From Streptomyces pactum (GTDB lineage Bacteria > Actinomycetota > Actinomycetes > Streptomycetales > Streptomycetaceae), in contig NZ_JACYXC010000001.1 in assembly GCF_016031615.1 (NCBI RefSeq), forward strand, positions 5,890,001 to 5,954,000: a stretch of 64,000 bases of DNA, read 5' to 3'. This document shows positions 61,511-64,000 of this stretch, one piece after another. Within the stretch, counting starts at the first letter, position 1, and each line of letters begins with the position of its first letter. The notes beneath the pieces were generated by a model that was not told the DNA's origin, made no database searches, and was given only the letters and a program-made list of their open reading frames with translations. Made by a program: the position numbers and the translations under genes.

Positions 61511-63817
61511 TCACATTCGCACGTGCTCCGGGCGGTAGCCGTCCACCGCCCCGTACGGCCCCGGCGCCGGTGCGGCCGGTGCGGCCGGCGCGACCTGCTC
61601 GTCGTGGGTGAGGTCCGGGAGCCACCGCAGCCACCGCGGCAGGTACCAGTTCCGGTCGTCCAGCAGGGTCATCGCGGCCGGCAGCAGCACCCCGCGGATC
61701 ACCGTGGCGTCGATGAGCACCGCGGCGGCCAGACCGACACCCATCTGCTTCATGCTCTGCATGGAGAGCGTCCCGAAGATCGCGAACACCGCGACCATGA
61801 TGACGGCGGCGCTGGTGACCACGCCCGCGGTGGTGACCACCCCGTGCACCACCGCGTCCTTGGTGGTCCGCCCGGCCAGCTTGGCCTCCCGGATCCGGGA
61901 GACCACGAACACGTGGTAGTCCATGCTGAGGCCGAAGAGGATCACGAAGAGGAACAGCGGCAGCCAGGCCACCACCGCGCCCACCCCCTCGGCGCCCACC
62001 AGACCGGCGCCCCAGCCGTGCTGGAAGACGGCGGTGAGGATGCCGTACGCGGCGCCCACCGACAGCAGGTTGAGCACGATGGCGGTGGCCGCGATGGTCA
62101 GCGAGCGGAACGACATCAGCATCAGCAGGAAGGCGAAGACCACCACGAAGGCGAAGACCGGCACGATCGCCGCCCCGATCTTGTCGGCGAAGTCCTTGGA
62201 GGAGGCGGTGGAACCACCGATCGGCGCCTCCACACCGTCGAGTCCGCCGAACGCCGCCGGGCGCACCTCGTCGCGCAGGATGTCCAGGCTCTTCTCGCTC
62301 TTCGCCTCGTCCGAGCCGCCGACCAGCGGCACCTCGATCACCGCGACGTTCTGCCGGTCGTGCACGGTCACCTCGACCGGGCCCTTGGAGGCGCCCTTGG
62401 CGACGGCCTGGTCGCGGAACTTCTCGATCGCGGCCCGCACCGGCGCGGAGCCGATGTCGTCCGCCCGGACCACCACACGGGCCGGGTCGGGACCGCCCGG
62501 GAACGCCTCGTTCATCCGCTCGTACGCCGCGACGATCGGCATCGAGCTGTCGAACTCCTGGTCCAGCTTGAGGTTGGCGGTGTTCATGCCCACCGCCGGG
62601 GCGGCCAGCAGCACCAGCGCGCCGCCGGCGACGGCCAGGGAGAGCTTGGGCCGGCGCAGCACCCGGCGCAGCACCGCGCGCCAGAAGCGGCTCTCGCCGT
62701 TGCCGCCGGACCCGCCGCGCCCCTTCTTGATCCGGGCCAGGAACGGCACCCGGCCCTTCTCGACGCGCTCGCCCAGCAGCGACAGCAGCGCCGGCAGCAC
62801 GGTGACCGAGCCGACCACCGCGACCGCCACCACCATCAAGGTGGCCAGGCCCATCGCCTTGAAGTCGGCGACACCGGTGAACAGCAGCCCGGCCATCGCC
62901 ACGATCACGGTGAAGCCGGAGACCAGGATGGCGTGCCCGGAGGTGGCGGAGGCGATCCGCAGGGCCGTCGCCGCGTCCCGGCCCGCGGCCCGCTCCTCGC
63001 GCTCCCGCCGCAGGTAGAACAGGCAGTAGTCGACACCGACGGCCAGACCGACCAGCAGCATCACGGAGTTGGCGGTGTCGCTCATGTGCACCAGGTGGCT
63101 GACCACGGCCACCAGCCCGGTGGTGGCGATGAACGCGGTCATGGCCAGGACCACCGGCAGCAGCGCGGCCACCAGGGCGCCGAAGGCGATCAGCAGGATG
63201 CCCAGGGCGACCGGCAGCGCGGAGAACTCCGCCTGCTGGAAGTCGTCACCGAACGCGTCGTTGAACGCCTTGTCGCCGCTGGCGTCGCCGAACTGCTCGA
63301 CGCGCAGCGCCGGGTGCTGGTCCTGCGCCTTCTCCACCGCGTCCAGGACCGGCTGCACGCGGTCGGCGGCGGTGTCCTCCTCGCCGCGCATCTCGAACTG
63401 GACCAGGGCCGAGCGCCGGTCGGCGGATATCGCGTCCGAGGTGTACGGGGAGGTCACCGCGGTGACCTCCCCGGTGGCCTCCACGGCCCGGGTCACCGAC
63501 TCCACCGCGGCGCGGAAGTCCCGGTCGTCCGCGGTGGGTCCGCCGCGCTCCCGGGTCTGGACGAGCACCGTCTCCGAGGCCGGGCTGCTGATCCCCGCCT
63601 CGTCGAGGATCTTGGAGATGCGGCCGGTCTCCCCGGGGATCGCCTCGCTGTCCGTCACGTCCACCCGGCCGGCCATCGAGCCGGCCGCCACCGCGAGGAT
63701 GACGAAGAGAACCCATCCCCCGACCGCCAGCCAGCGGTGCCTGGCGCTCCAGCCACCCGCCCGGGCGGCGAGCCCCTTCGGTCTGTCATGCCTGCTCACG
63801 CGGCCTGTGTGCGCCAC
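61511..63817 (-). CDS. MMPL-family RND transporter
   Basis: A 768-residue inner-membrane exporter with about twelve helices in two repeats. N-terminal helix HRWLAVGGWVLFVILAVAAG, a first extracytoplasmic domain, the NSVMLLVGLAVGVDYCLFYLRRERE block, a second domain, and VILFGLSMDYHVFVVSRIREA, the two conserved GxDY/SMDY helix motifs of proton-coupled MMPL proteins. Exports lipids or small molecules. GTG 63817 has AAGGAG eight bases upstream; a GTG 18 bases further in is an alternative. It precedes erm in the same orientation, but strong hairpins separate them. Confidence 0.92.
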   Translation of the reverse strand: MAHTGRVSRHDRPKGLAARAGGWSARHRWLAVGGWVLFVILAVAAGSMAGRVDVTDSEAIPGETGRISKILDEAGISSPASETVLVQTRERGGPTADDRDFRAAVESVTRAVEATGEVTAVTSPYTSDAISADRRSALVQFEMRGEEDTAADRVQPVLDAVEKAQDQHPALRVEQFGDASGDKAFNDAFGDDFQQAEFSALPVALGILLIAFGALVAALLPVVLAMTAFIATTGLVAVVSHLVHMSDTANSVMLLVGLAVGVDYCLFYLRREREERAAGRDAATALRIASATSGHAILVSGFTVIVAMAGLLFTGVADFKAMGLATLMVVAVAVVGSVTVLPALLSLLGERVEKGRVPFLARIKKGRGGSGGNGESRFWRAVLRRVLRRPKLSLAVAGGALVLLAAPAVGMNTANLKLDQEFDSSMPIVAAYERMNEAFPGGPDPARVVVRADDIGSAPVRAAIEKFRDQAVAKGASKGPVEVTVHDRQNVAVIEVPLVGGSDEAKSEKSLDILRDEVRPAAFGGLDGVEAPIGGSTASSKDFADKIGAAIVPVFAFVVVFAFLLMLMSFRSLTIAATAIVLNLLSVGAAYGILTAVFQHGWGAGLVGAEGVGAVVAWLPLFLFVILFGLSMDYHVFVVSRIREAKLAGRTTKDAVVHGVVTTAGVVTSAAVIMVAVFAIFGTLSMQSMKQMGVGLAAAVLIDATVIRGVLLPAAMTLLDDRNWYLPRWLRWLPDLTHDEQVAPAAPAAPAPGPYGAVDGYRPEHVRM

Positions 63818-64000
63818 GGCGCCGTCTCCTTCTGCTGCGCGGCGACCCCGTGCCGCCATCCGTCCATGACGCTATGGGGCACGGCCGCGGCGGCCCATCG
63901 TGCTGGCCGGTGAATCCGGGGAGGGGCATCTCCACCCGCAGGAGGGGGGTTATCCCTACCTCCCCGGACGGCGGCCCCCTACACGTAAAGGGACATCGGC

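Overview
The window is very GC-rich actinobacterial chromosome, almost certainly Streptomyces or a close relative. Supporting evidence: extreme third-position GC, frequent GTG starts, a HemY-HemQ coproporphyrin-type heme pair, an SAV2148-type HEPN protein, an XRE/DUF5753 regulator with DUF397 partners, and a gene order (heme genes, TIGR04222 and DUF692 genes, ZapE, MurC, MsrB) that I recall as a conserved Streptomyces core block. No rRNA, tRNA, CRISPR array, insertion sequence or phage gene was recognised.

Layout. 1-5.5 kb: thiolase (cut by the window edge), hemY-hemQ, and a secreted tripeptidyl-aminopeptidase-like hydrolase. 5.6-9.8 kb: a minus-strand locus with a DUF692/MNIO enzyme fused to a second domain. 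It is translationally coupled to a TIGR04222 membrane protein whose tail carries six Cys-Gly dipeptides; a second TIGR04222 protein lacks that tail. This is the best candidate for a poorly described system. 10.3-17 kb: a class A PBP with a degenerate transpeptidase site, a polysaccharide deacetylase-like protein, a baeRF protein and a methyltransferase. 17.5-27.5 kb: Pth2-type peptidyl-tRNA hydrolase, an ABC transporter with a disturbed reading frame, a PhoX-like phosphatase, zapE, a RibD-C reductase, murC and msrB. 27.5-41 kb: small proteins, then trehalose/glycogen genes (treZ, treY, glgX) interspersed with a GNAT acetyltransferase, a dihydrolipoamide dehydrogenase and a divergent LysR regulator. 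41-48.8 kb: a secreted protein pair including a copper amine oxidase-like protein, a HEPN protein, a VOC protein, a Pro-rich membrane protein, an exonuclease, a TIGR03086 protein and a phosphotransferase-fold protein. 48.9-57.9 kb: two ABC importer operons. One is for a sugar and has no ATPase gene. The other is a five-gene Opp/Nik-type operon preceded by a sequence matching the Nur (nickel regulator) box, so it is probably a nickel importer. 58-64 kb: small genes, an XRE/DUF5753-DUF397 module with a decayed duplicate, an Erm-type 23S rRNA methyltransferase and an MMPL transporter.

Several genes (ABC ATPase, treY, the copper amine oxidase-like gene) contain +1 frameshifts that can be placed in C or G runs of four to six inside low-complexity linkers. 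They may be homopolymer sequencing errors or real lesions, and should be checked in reads before any pseudogene claim. All functional statements come from reading motifs by eye; no database search was possible.
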